DNA from: a virus
IMG/VR virus record: IMGVR_UViG_3300030109_005280
Span: 1 to 20,675 of that record
Strand: one strand, 5' to 3'
DNA length: 20,675 bases
Below, piece by piece: positions 1 through 7,102 of the stretch (position 1 is the stretch's first letter; the number at the start of each line of letters is the position of its first letter). The position numbers and the translations under genes were made by a program. The notes beneath the pieces were generated by a model that worked only from the letters and a program-made list of their open reading frames with translations, did not search any database and had not been told where the DNA came from.

Positions 1-2
1 TT

Positions 3-332
3 ATTGAAGCTGATCCGAAAGAACTAATATTAATAAAATATTTTAGAAATGCTTACCTTGCTACTAAAGTGTCTTTTTTTAATCAAGTATATGACTTATG
101 TAAGGCATCGAGTGTTAATTTTGAAAATGTAAGAAAAGGTATTGTGCTAGACCGTAGGATAGGCACTAGTCATAGTCAGGTAACTAAAGACCGTGGTTTT
201 GGTGGACATTGTTTGCCAAAAGATACCAAAGCTATTAAACAATCAGCTTTGCATTATGGAGTTGATTTAGGCATATTAAGAGAAGTAATTAATTATAATA
301 AACAGGTAAAAAATGAAACTGACAAGGAATGA
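3..332 (+). CDS. UDP-glucose/GDP-mannose dehydrogenase family protein, 5'-truncated by window edge
   Basis: The frame is open to the left edge, so only the 3' part is visible. It contains the central dimerisation-domain helix (KYFRNAYLATKVSFFNQ) and the catalytic loop GFGGHCLPKD. In this family the Cys forms the thioester during NAD+-dependent oxidation of UDP-glucose to UDP-glucuronate or of related sugars. Known members continue for more than 100 residues into a C-terminal nucleotide-binding Rossmann domain. Here the protein ends 35 residues after the loop, so that domain is absent or was lost. An internal GTG at 69 could pass for a start, but homology runs upstream of it. The stop overlaps the next gene by 20 nt. 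A phage copy would probably serve sugar metabolism or surface polysaccharide. Family is sure; activity is doubtful. Confidence 0.85.
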   Translation: MEADPKELILIKYFRNAYLATKVSFFNQVYDLCKASSVNFENVRKGIVLDRRIGTSHSQVTKDRGFGGHCLPKDTKAIKQSALHYGVDLGILREVINYNKQVKNETDKE

Positions 333-1029
333 TACTAGCTTTACCGTATCTGGATTTAAAAAAACACATCCTTACCAATATAAAAATTATACTCGTAATG
401 ATAATGACGGGCCTAGAACTTATAATGTTCAAGATAAAAAAGTACCCAGTGTTACTACTATATTGTCAGCTACACAATCTCTTGAAAAAAAGAAAGCTTT
501 AGATAGTTGGCGTAATCGAATAGGCCACGAAGAAGCTACACGGATCACGACTCAGGCTGCCACTCGTGGCACAGAAATGCACTATGTGTTAGAACAATAC
601 ATGAATGGTGTAGGGTATTTAAATTTAGGAGAGGACGGCTCTCTTCCTAGGATGATGGCTCATACAATTATAAGTAATTTACAAAATTTAAGTGAAGTTT
701 ATGGCACTGAAATAAATTTAGTTTACAAAGACCGTTGGGCAGGGTCTACAGATTTAGTATGTGTGTATAATGACGTGCCTACTATCGGTGATTTTAAACA
801 AGCTAACAAACCTAAAAGAGAAGAATGGATTGAAGATTATTATTATCAAATTGCAGCTTACTCTTTAGCTCACAAGTATCAATATGGTGAGATTGAACAG
901 GGTGCTATTTTTGTTTGCACTAAAAATTTATTGTTTCAAAAGTTTATTATGGACAAATCTATGTTAAATGAGTACGAAGAACGATGGTTGGAAAGAGTTG
1001 ATAAATACCACAAAAATGTTAGTTTTTAG
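313..1029 (+). CDS. PD-(D/E)XK exonuclease, RecB/Cas4-like phage type
   Basis: A 238-residue predicted nuclease of the PD-(D/E)XK superfamily. The motifs appear in order: VPSVTTIL near residue 44, typical of phage RecB-like exonucleases; RGTEMH (85-90) with E94; AGSTD (143-147); the core D160-F-K162; and QxxxY at 179-183. These match the metal-binding and catalytic residues of Cas4/RecB nuclease domains. Such phage enzymes resect DNA for recombination or recycle host DNA. The ATG at 313 has an AGGT ribosome binding site and overlaps the previous gene. The gene precedes a convergent junction. Cas4 itself is unlikely because the iron-sulphur cysteine cluster is not visible. Confidence 0.85.
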   Translation: MKLTRNDTSFTVSGFKKTHPYQYKNYTRNDNDGPRTYNVQDKKVPSVTTILSATQSLEKKKALDSWRNRIGHEEATRITTQAATRGTEMHYVLEQYMNGVGYLNLGEDGSLPRMMAHTIISNLQNLSEVYGTEINLVYKDRWAGSTDLVCVYNDVPTIGDFKQANKPKREEWIEDYYYQIAAYSLAHKYQYGEIEQGAIFVCTKNLLFQKFIMDKSMLNEYEERWLERVDKYHKNVSF

Positions 1030-1031
1030 CT

Positions 1032-1079
1032 ATTTTGCCAAAAAAACGAGCTCCTGAGAGGCCCATATAGGCGTTTTTA
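1032..1079. terminator. Convergent-junction element, left copy (inverted-repeat partner of 12146-12191)
   Basis: This lies between the exonuclease stop and the convergent SNF2 helicase. It contains AAAAACG and CGTTTTT arms around a GC-richer centre, consistent with a bidirectional terminator. Its reverse complement resembles the element at 12146-12191: shared blocks are AAACGC, ATAT, CGTTTTTTTG and CAAAAT in the same order. Terminator function is inferred from position and shape. Confidence 0.5.
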
Positions 1080-1114
1080 AAAGGTACCTAACCCATTGGT
1101 AACCCCCTAAAAAC

Positions 1115-2521
1115 CTACAAAAATGATAAAACATCTTCACCTAAAGTTTCTGCACTTAATTTTATTTTTTTGTTTAAAGCTCTAATAACAGATTCATCAA
1201 TAGTATTTTTTGCAATAATATCTATATATAAAACATTATTTTTTTGACCGATACGATGTGCTCTATCTTCAGATTGTTGTCTTTGTTCTAAATCGTAATT
1301 ATTACTAAAATAAATAACTGTGCTTGCTGCAGTTAGAGTTAAACCGTAACCACCTGTTTGCGGGTTGCTAACAAAAAACCTAGTGTTTTTATTTTTTTGA
1401 AAAAGTTCTACAGCCTCTTCTCTATTTTTACCTGAAATAGCTCCGTAATTTGCAACCGTGCTTTCTTCACCAAATTTATTTTTTAAAGTTTTGATAATAG
1501 TTTCTAAAGTATGTACCCAATTAGCCCAAATAATAACTTTACCTTCAGTTTCTTCTAATATATTTAAAAGCTCTTCTAATTTAGCATTTTTTAGATCTTT
1601 TATTTCTCCATCATCTGAATTAACAAACCCTGCAGTTACTTGTAATAGTTTTATTATCTCGGTTAATTTATTGTTATAGCTTATTTCTTTGTCCTCAATA
1701 ATAGTCCGAGCTTGTTCTTTTAACTCGTGGTATATATCAGCTTGCTCTTTACCTAAAGTAACTATTCTTTTTTGATATAGTTTATCAGGTAGATCAAGAC
1801 AGTCCTCTTTCCTAACCCTAAAAGAAAAAGATTTAATTATTTTTTCTAAAGCGTCTAAATTTTTATAATACTGCGGTATCATGAATGATTTTGTGCCCGT
1901 GTTAATACTGTGCATAACACAGTAAGTTGCCCTATACACATAAAAATTATCGGTGCCTAACAAATTAGGGCTTAAAAAATCAGCTTGACTGTATAAATCT
2001 AAGGGACTTTTTGTAATTGGTGATCCTGTTAATATTCTTTTGTATCTAACAGGTCTACCCAAAGCAACTAAACTTTTAGTTCTTTTTGCGGTTCTATTTT
2101 TTATAGTAGTTGATTCATCAATTACCATCAGGCACTCTTCTTTGTATTTTTCTATTAGAGGTTTTAAAGTTTCTACACCTGATTTATGACTAAAGGCTTC
2201 AACATTCATTAAAAAAATATTTAATTTATCTTTACTAAAAATAAAATCTTTTAGCTTATCTACTTTATAAGTAAACACTGATGTATCAATAGGACAATGT
2301 ATGTCTATTTCTCTTTTCCAATTTTGATAAACAGAGTTAGGAGCTATGATAACCGCTATTTTTATTTTATTATCTAACCAAAGTTTTGAAAAATTATCAA
2401 TACAAACTTTAGTTTTTCCTGTACCCATTTCCATAAAATAGGCGTACGAATAGGCTTCTGCTCCTTTTACTAAAGCTTTTTCTTGATGTGCATACGGTTT
2501 TGTCTTATATTTATATCCCAT
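1115..2521 (-). CDS. SNF2-family (SF2) DNA helicase/translocase
   Basis: A compact 468-residue SNF2 helicase. From the chosen start, the Walker A motif MGTGKT is at 32-37, motif II is DEST (135-138) where most SNF2 proteins have DEGH or DEAH, and motif III is TGSP near 165. The C-terminal lobe has GYGLTLTAA and the family signature RAHRIGQ (420-426). Phage members are ATP-driven duplex translocases of unclear role, probably remodelling replication or recombination intermediates. The frame is open further upstream, but ATG at 2521 (MGYKYKTKPYAHQ) starts just before the Q-motif region and sits about 11 nt from a -10 box. That implies a nearly leaderless message with no Shine-Dalgarno. It is the only minus-strand gene in the replication region and is divergent from the operon at 2613. 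Confidence 0.88.
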   Translation of the reverse strand: MGYKYKTKPYAHQEKALVKGAEAYSYAYFMEMGTGKTKVCIDNFSKLWLDNKIKIAVIIAPNSVYQNWKREIDIHCPIDTSVFTYKVDKLKDFIFSKDKLNIFLMNVEAFSHKSGVETLKPLIEKYKEECLMVIDESTTIKNRTAKRTKSLVALGRPVRYKRILTGSPITKSPLDLYSQADFLSPNLLGTDNFYVYRATYCVMHSINTGTKSFMIPQYYKNLDALEKIIKSFSFRVRKEDCLDLPDKLYQKRIVTLGKEQADIYHELKEQARTIIEDKEISYNNKLTEIIKLLQVTAGFVNSDDGEIKDLKNAKLEELLNILEETEGKVIIWANWVHTLETIIKTLKNKFGEESTVANYGAISGKNREEAVELFQKNKNTRFFVSNPQTGGYGLTLTAASTVIYFSNNYDLEQRQQSEDRAHRIGQKNNVLYIDIIAKNTIDESVIRALNKKIKLSAETLGEDVLSFL

Positions 2522-2532
2522 GACGATATAGA

Positions 2533-2561
2533 ATAATAGATAATTTTTATTGACATTGCAA
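2533..2561 (-). promoter_or_regulatory. Promoter for the SNF2 helicase
   Basis: On the minus strand, TTGCAA (2561-2556), a 17-nt spacer, then TATTAT (2538-2533). The predicted start of transcription is about 5 nt from the ATG at 2521. It overlaps the divergent plus-strand promoter. Confidence 0.55.
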
Positions 2562-2578
2562 GGTAATAATATTAAATT
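2550..2578 (+). promoter_or_regulatory. Promoter for the replication operon
   Basis: TTGACA (2550-2555), a 17-nt spacer, then TAAATT (2573-2578), about 35 nt before the first operon ATG. A TATAAT at 2587-2592 lacks a matching -35. The leader continues into TTAGATAGGAGAG, where the ribosome binding site AGGAGA coincides with a half-site of the TAGATAGGA motif seen in other promoters here. Confidence 0.55.
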
Positions 2579-2612
2579 GGGTATTCTATAATTATTTAGA
2601 TAGGAGAGTTCA

Positions 2613-3149
2613 ATGGACTTAGAAGCAGAATCAACCGTAACGGTTGATACCGCAGCAACGAAAGACATCGCTGAATCTTGCAATAAGTTATTAGAAACTC
2701 AGAATGAAGTACAAAAAGTTGAAGACAAACTGAAGAAGTTAAAAGAGACTGAACGTGAACTTTCTGAGATGACAATACCTAGTGCAATGCAAGCGGCAGG
2801 GCTATCAATGTTAAAACTAGAAAATGGTGTTACTGTTGATATTCGACCTTTCTACGCTGCAAAAATCCCAGCATCTAAACAAGAAGAAGCTTTTGAATGG
2901 CTTCGTGATAATGGTGCAGGGGATTTAATAAAAAACATTGTATCCTTAAATTTTGGTAAATCTGAAGATCAAGAAGCAAGTAATCTTGTCGAAGATTTAA
3001 AAACTAGAGGGTACGCTGTCGACCAAAAAATGAAAGTTGAACCAATGACTTTAAAAGCTTACGTTAAAGAGCGTATTCAAAATGGTCAAAAGATCGACAT
3101 GGAACTTTTTGGGGTATATATCGCAAACAAAACTAAACTAACCAAGTAG
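2613..3149 (+). CDS. Conserved phage protein with N-terminal coiled coil, unknown function
   Basis: A 178-residue protein that opens the replication operon, with AGGAGA 7 nt before ATG. Residues about 20-55 (QNEVQKVEDKLKKLKETERE) are charged and heptad-like, predicting a coiled coil. The remainder contains EAFEWLRDNGAGDLIKN, LNFGKSEDQEA and a C-terminal segment near EPMTLKAYVKERIQNGQ. This resembles a phage family I have seen next to SSB-like and primase genes, where it is annotated only as hypothetical. No catalytic motif is visible. The operon position suggests a replication or recombination accessory role, perhaps a partner of the next gene. That role is inference. Confidence 0.75.
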   Translation: MDLEAESTVTVDTAATKDIAESCNKLLETQNEVQKVEDKLKKLKETERELSEMTIPSAMQAAGLSMLKLENGVTVDIRPFYAAKIPASKQEEAFEWLRDNGAGDLIKNIVSLNFGKSEDQEASNLVEDLKTRGYAVDQKMKVEPMTLKAYVKERIQNGQKIDMELFGVYIANKTKLTK

Positions 3150-3157
3150 GAGTAAAT

Positions 3158-3955
3158 ATGACTAAAGCAATAAAGAAGCAAGACGCAAAACTGCCAGTTG
3201 TCTCTAACCTAGAAGAATTTTCGGGCCAAGGCACAGAGCATATTACCGCAAGAGATACGAAGTTACCTATTTTAAAATTAATAGGCAATACTTCCCCTGT
3301 CTTAAACCCGTCTGACCCAAAGTATAATGAGAACGCTAAATTAGGTGACATCTACAATGAAGTCACAGGTTCTTTGTACAGAGGAAAAGATGGTTGTATT
3401 GTTGTGCCATGTTTGTATGTAAACACTTTTAATGAGTGGGCTGATCGTGGGGATTCTCCAGGAAGACCTATTAACATACATACAGATTCAAGTATTATGG
3501 CTCAAACAAACAGAGCGGATGATGGTAGAGATAGACTTGATAATGGTAATTATGTAGAAGATACAGGAAATCATTTTGTTTACATATTAGACGAAGAGTA
3601 TAACCCTGTTGAAATGGCACTTCTTACTATGAAGTCTACTCAAAAGAAAAAATCAAAACTTTGGAACTCTATGATTTCTACTAGAAAGATGAAAGGTAAA
3701 AATGGTTTTTTCACACCACCTTCATGGGCAAGTGCTTACAGATTATCAACTGTTCAAGAATCTAATAATAAGGGTTCATGGACTGGATGGTCTGTAGAAT
3801 TTGACCGTCTTTTAGATCAACCAACCGATACTTCAACTCTTGAAATAACTAAAGAGTTTTACGAATCTGCTATGAAGTTAGATTTATTCGGCAAGGTTGC
3901 TTTCGAATCTGATGTAAACGTACTTGAAAAGAAAAACGGTGACGTTCCTTTTTAA
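3158..3955 (+). CDS. Putative ssDNA-binding protein of phage type
   Basis: A 265-residue protein with a strong TAGGAG ribosome binding site, 8 nt after the previous gene. It begins with a disordered-looking basic stretch and then LPILKLIGNTSPVLNPSD, GDIYNEVTGSLY and a segment rich in aromatics (FNEWADRG, SWASAYRL, GSWTGWSVEF). This fits a family found in phage replication modules. The C-terminus reads VLEKKNGDVPF. That resembles the D-D-I-P-F tip of bacterial SSB, which docks partner proteins, although this tail is less acidic. The gene sits where phages such as T7 encode an SSB, between a recombination-type gene and primase. DNA binding is inferred from context and tail, not from a visible OB-fold motif. 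Confidence 0.65.
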   Translation: MTKAIKKQDAKLPVVSNLEEFSGQGTEHITARDTKLPILKLIGNTSPVLNPSDPKYNENAKLGDIYNEVTGSLYRGKDGCIVVPCLYVNTFNEWADRGDSPGRPINIHTDSSIMAQTNRADDGRDRLDNGNYVEDTGNHFVYILDEEYNPVEMALLTMKSTQKKKSKLWNSMISTRKMKGKNGFFTPPSWASAYRLSTVQESNNKGSWTGWSVEFDRLLDQPTDTSTLEITKEFYESAMKLDLFGKVAFESDVNVLEKKNGDVPF

Positions 3956-3957
3956 TT

Positions 3958-5538
3958 ATGCACCAGAAGTTATTGAAACTTTTTGCGGGGGACAACACCC
4001 GCTACCTCAAGTCCTTGCTTACTGGCAAGGACGACGAGAGGGGTAAGAAAGGCACTGAATATCAAACTATTCACGAACCACTGACCGCGGAACTTTGGAA
4101 AGAACATTTAGACGGTGAAATCCGTATAGGTATTAAACCAGAATTAGATGGTAGATGTGTTTGGGGTTGTATTGATGTTGATCCACATAGCTATACTAGT
4201 TTTTCTTCTAAAAAATACATAGATATAATAAAAAAATATAAGCTTCCTTTAATAGCAGTAAAATCTAAATCGGGTGGTTTACATATTTTTATTTTTTTCA
4301 GTGAATGGGCGGATGCTACTAAGGTATCTAAAAAACTTTCTCAAATTAATGAACAGTATTTTCAAGCTCAGGAAGTTTTTCCATGTAATAAAATGCTCAA
4401 TATGCCTTATAACGATCAAGAAGCCACTATGGAACACGCTTATGATGATAATAATAATGCTCTTTTAGTTGGTCGTTTTTTAAAACTCGCCGAACAAAAA
4501 AAAATAAAACCTCAAGAGTTTTATGATTACAAAGTTCAAGAGTATGATGTTGAATCTGAATGGAGTCATTACCCACCTTGTGTGCAAAAATTAATACAGG
4601 AGGGTTGGGCAGGCAACAATAGAAATAATTATTTATTTAATGTGCTTGTTTTAGAGATGAAAAAAAACAACTCATTAACAATACAACAAATAGAAGAGAC
4701 AGCTCAAGATAGAAACTCTTCTATTTTTACAACTCCTTTAGATAGAAATGAAGTAACTTCTATAGCAAAGTCTGTGCATAAATCTGGTTATGAGTTTCAG
4801 TGCCCACCTAAACATCCAGAGTTTCAACCTATTTGTAATAAAGATTTATGTAAAACTAGAAGGCTAGGTATTGGAGAAGCTATTCCAGAAATTATTGATA
4901 GTTTTAAAAATATAACTTATATACAAGATCCTAAAAATACTTCTTATACATTCGACTTTAAGGAACAACATGTTATAGTATTACCAGAGGATATGAAAGA
5001 CGAAAAATCCTTTAGAGTCAAGTTGTTACGACATAGAATATTTTGGATGACATTACCAAAATCAAGAAAAGGGCCCGACCCTTTTGAATTGTTAATGAAA
5101 GGTATTGTTGAAAAAGCAGAAGAAGATAAAGAGCATACATATGAAGATACATTGGAGGAAGAGAGATACCAAGCATTAAAAGATTTTTTTGAGTCACATA
5201 TGGAGCAGGATAAATTTGATAAACTTAAAGACGGTTATGTTATTTTAGATTCTAAAACTAATCTTTGTTATTTTAAAAAAATCACTTTAGATAGATTTTT
5301 AAAAAAAAGTGGTACGAGAATTTTTGCCAGTACAACTGAAGCTATTCGTTTGTTAGGTTGTTCTAGAAAAGATTATCATGAGGGAGAAAAAAATGTTTGG
5401 TGTGTAGAAATGCCTACTTTCGTAACTCATAAAGCAATGAAGAAAAAAGTAGTTAATAAACCTAGTGAGATGGATGATGACTATCACAGAAAATTCAGGG
5501 ATTCAAAAACAAAAGCTGTTGCACCAGAAGACCATTAA
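3958..5538 (+). CDS. Archaeo-eukaryotic-type primase with PriL-like Cys cluster
   Basis: A 526-residue primase of the AEP superfamily. The catalytic D73-x-D75 lies in CIDVD, and the second metal/nucleotide motif is KSKSGGLH (102-109). This pattern resembles the primase-polymerases of TOTE-type elements. Four cysteines follow at about C208 (YPPC), C282, C293 and C298 (CxxxxC just before RRLGIG). Their layout resembles the PriL iron-sulphur domain, so one chain seems to join catalytic and large-subunit-like modules. The final 200 residues are not recognised. There is no helicase domain; a separate helicase overlaps by about 65 nt downstream. The start follows the previous stop by 2 nt with no clear Shine-Dalgarno, which suggests translational coupling. 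Confidence 0.82.
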   Translation: MHQKLLKLFAGDNTRYLKSLLTGKDDERGKKGTEYQTIHEPLTAELWKEHLDGEIRIGIKPELDGRCVWGCIDVDPHSYTSFSSKKYIDIIKKYKLPLIAVKSKSGGLHIFIFFSEWADATKVSKKLSQINEQYFQAQEVFPCNKMLNMPYNDQEATMEHAYDDNNNALLVGRFLKLAEQKKIKPQEFYDYKVQEYDVESEWSHYPPCVQKLIQEGWAGNNRNNYLFNVLVLEMKKNNSLTIQQIEETAQDRNSSIFTTPLDRNEVTSIAKSVHKSGYEFQCPPKHPEFQPICNKDLCKTRRLGIGEAIPEIIDSFKNITYIQDPKNTSYTFDFKEQHVIVLPEDMKDEKSFRVKLLRHRIFWMTLPKSRKGPDPFELLMKGIVEKAEEDKEHTYEDTLEEERYQALKDFFESHMEQDKFDKLKDGYVILDSKTNLCYFKKITLDRFLKKSGTRIFASTTEAIRLLGCSRKDYHEGEKNVWCVEMPTFVTHKAMKKKVVNKPSEMDDDYHRKFRDSKTKAVAPEDH

Positions 5539-7102
5539 AATATTTGGTCCTCCTGGAACTGGTAAGACATACACTCTTATTGAGAGAGTGTTAAAAGGTT
5601 ATTTAAATAAAGGTATTCATCCAAAAGATATTGCTTTTATTTCTTTTACTAACAAAGCTGTAAACACGGCAAGGGATAGAGCATTGAATACTTTTCCTAA
5701 TTTTAGTATAGAAGATTTTGCAAGGTTTAAAACTTTACATAAATATTGTCGTCAATACTTTGAAGAAGAAGTGTTTGATCCTAAAAATTGTATGTTAGAT
5801 TATGCCATGGAAGCTAAAATAATTAAAACGTCTGACTCAAGATTAGCAGACGACAACTTCACTTACAAAGATTGGTCGTTAGGTATTTATGATAAAGCAA
5901 GAAACATGTTACAAGACCCACGGCTCGTATACAAAAAAGAATCTTACAAAAAAGATAATTTAGATGTATTTTGTAGAAAAATATCAACTTACGAACATTA
6001 CAAAAAAGAATCTTTTATAGATTTTACAGACATGATTCAAAGAGCCATTGATGAAGTAAACTTTCCACCACTAGAAGTTTTAATTCTTGACGAAGCACAA
6101 GATTTTACTCCATTACAGTGGTCTGTGTTGTATAAAATGGCAGACAATGTAAAAAGAATTTATTTAGCAGGAGATGATGATCAGGGTATCTATCGTTGGA
6201 ATGGGGCAGACCCTAAATATTTTACTGATTATTTTCCAGGCCGCAAAGTTATTTTAAGACAAACTAGAAGATTTGGTAAGGACATTCATCATTTTTCTGA
6301 AATTATTAGACGCGGTATAGTCGATAGTGTTGAGAAAGACTACGATTATTTAGCCAAAGAGGGTTCTGTTAAAAGGTACTTAAACTTCAATGAAGTGCCT
6401 ATTGGTGAGTTGTCGGGTACATGGTATATACTTGGGCGAGTCAATGAAACTGTCAATGAGTTAAGAATGTGTGCTAAAGACTCAGGTTTATATTATGCGG
6501 ATAACAGAGGTAATAAATCTTTTGATATAAAACAGTGGCGAGCAATTAAAGCATGGACCACTTTAAGTAAAGATAAAAAAATATTTAAAAAAGAAGCTGA
6601 GAACATGTATCGTTATATTAGAGAATTAAAAGCTCCTAAGTATCGAACACCTAAATTTTGGATGAACACTTCTGACCACGAAGAATTAAGTTTTGTAGAT
6701 CTGGTAGATTACTTTGGGTTAGACTTAGACGTAGAGCATCAAATTTTACCTTGGTTTGATATTTTAAAAAGAAATTTTACACCTAATCAAATAGCTTATT
6801 TTGTGAGACTACTAGAACGTTATGGACAGAAAACTTTAGATGAAGAACCTGATATAATAATAGATACAATACATTCAGTAAAAGGCGGAGAGGCAAATAA
6901 TGTTTTACTTTATTCAAAAGCTAACTGGCCTTCAGCTTTTATTAATAAAAACAACGCACAACAATCTGACGAAAAAAGAGTTATTTACACAGGGGTTACT
7001 AGAGCAAAAGATAGTTTACATATTTTATCAACAGATCATAAGTTTAATTACCCTATTGGGGAAGACTATTTAATTTTTTTACAGGAGAGTAAAAATGTCT
7101 AA
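5474..7102 (+). CDS. SF1 DNA helicase, UvrD/Rep-like
   Basis: About 540 residues with the complete SF1A motif set: Walker A GPPGTGKT near the N-terminus, FISFTNKAVNTA (Ia), LILDEAQD (II), LAGDDDQGIYRWNGAD (III), RQTRRF (IV), DTIHSVKGGEANN (V) and YTGVTRAKD (VI). UvrD/Rep-family enzymes translocate 3' to 5' on ssDNA and hydrolyse ATP. As no DnaB-like helicase is visible here, this is the candidate replicative or repair helicase. A GTG at 5465 is in frame, but ATG at 5474 or 5477 is more plausible. The start lies inside the primase end, and the stop overlaps the polymerase start, so translation is probably coupled. Confidence 0.9.
   Translation: MMTITENSGIQKQKLLHQKTIKIFGPPGTGKTYTLIERVLKGYLNKGIHPKDIAFISFTNKAVNTARDRALNTFPNFSIEDFARFKTLHKYCRQYFEEEVFDPKNCMLDYAMEAKIIKTSDSRLADDNFTYKDWSLGIYDKARNMLQDPRLVYKKESYKKDNLDVFCRKISTYEHYKKESFIDFTDMIQRAIDEVNFPPLEVLILDEAQDFTPLQWSVLYKMADNVKRIYLAGDDDQGIYRWNGADPKYFTDYFPGRKVILRQTRRFGKDIHHFSEIIRRGIVDSVEKDYDYLAKEGSVKRYLNFNEVPIGELSGTWYILGRVNETVNELRMCAKDSGLYYADNRGNKSFDIKQWRAIKAWTTLSKDKKIFKKEAENMYRYIRELKAPKYRTPKFWMNTSDHEELSFVDLVDYFGLDLDVEHQILPWFDILKRNFTPNQIAYFVRLLERYGQKTLDEEPDIIIDTIHSVKGGEANNVLLYSKANWPSAFINKNNAQQSDEKRVIYTGVTRAKDSLHILSTDHKFNYPIGEDYLIFLQESKNV

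Noticed and set aside
313-1029. Cas4 protein
   Set aside because: The nuclease core fits, but the four cysteines of the Cas4 iron-sulphur cluster are missing and no other cas gene is nearby.
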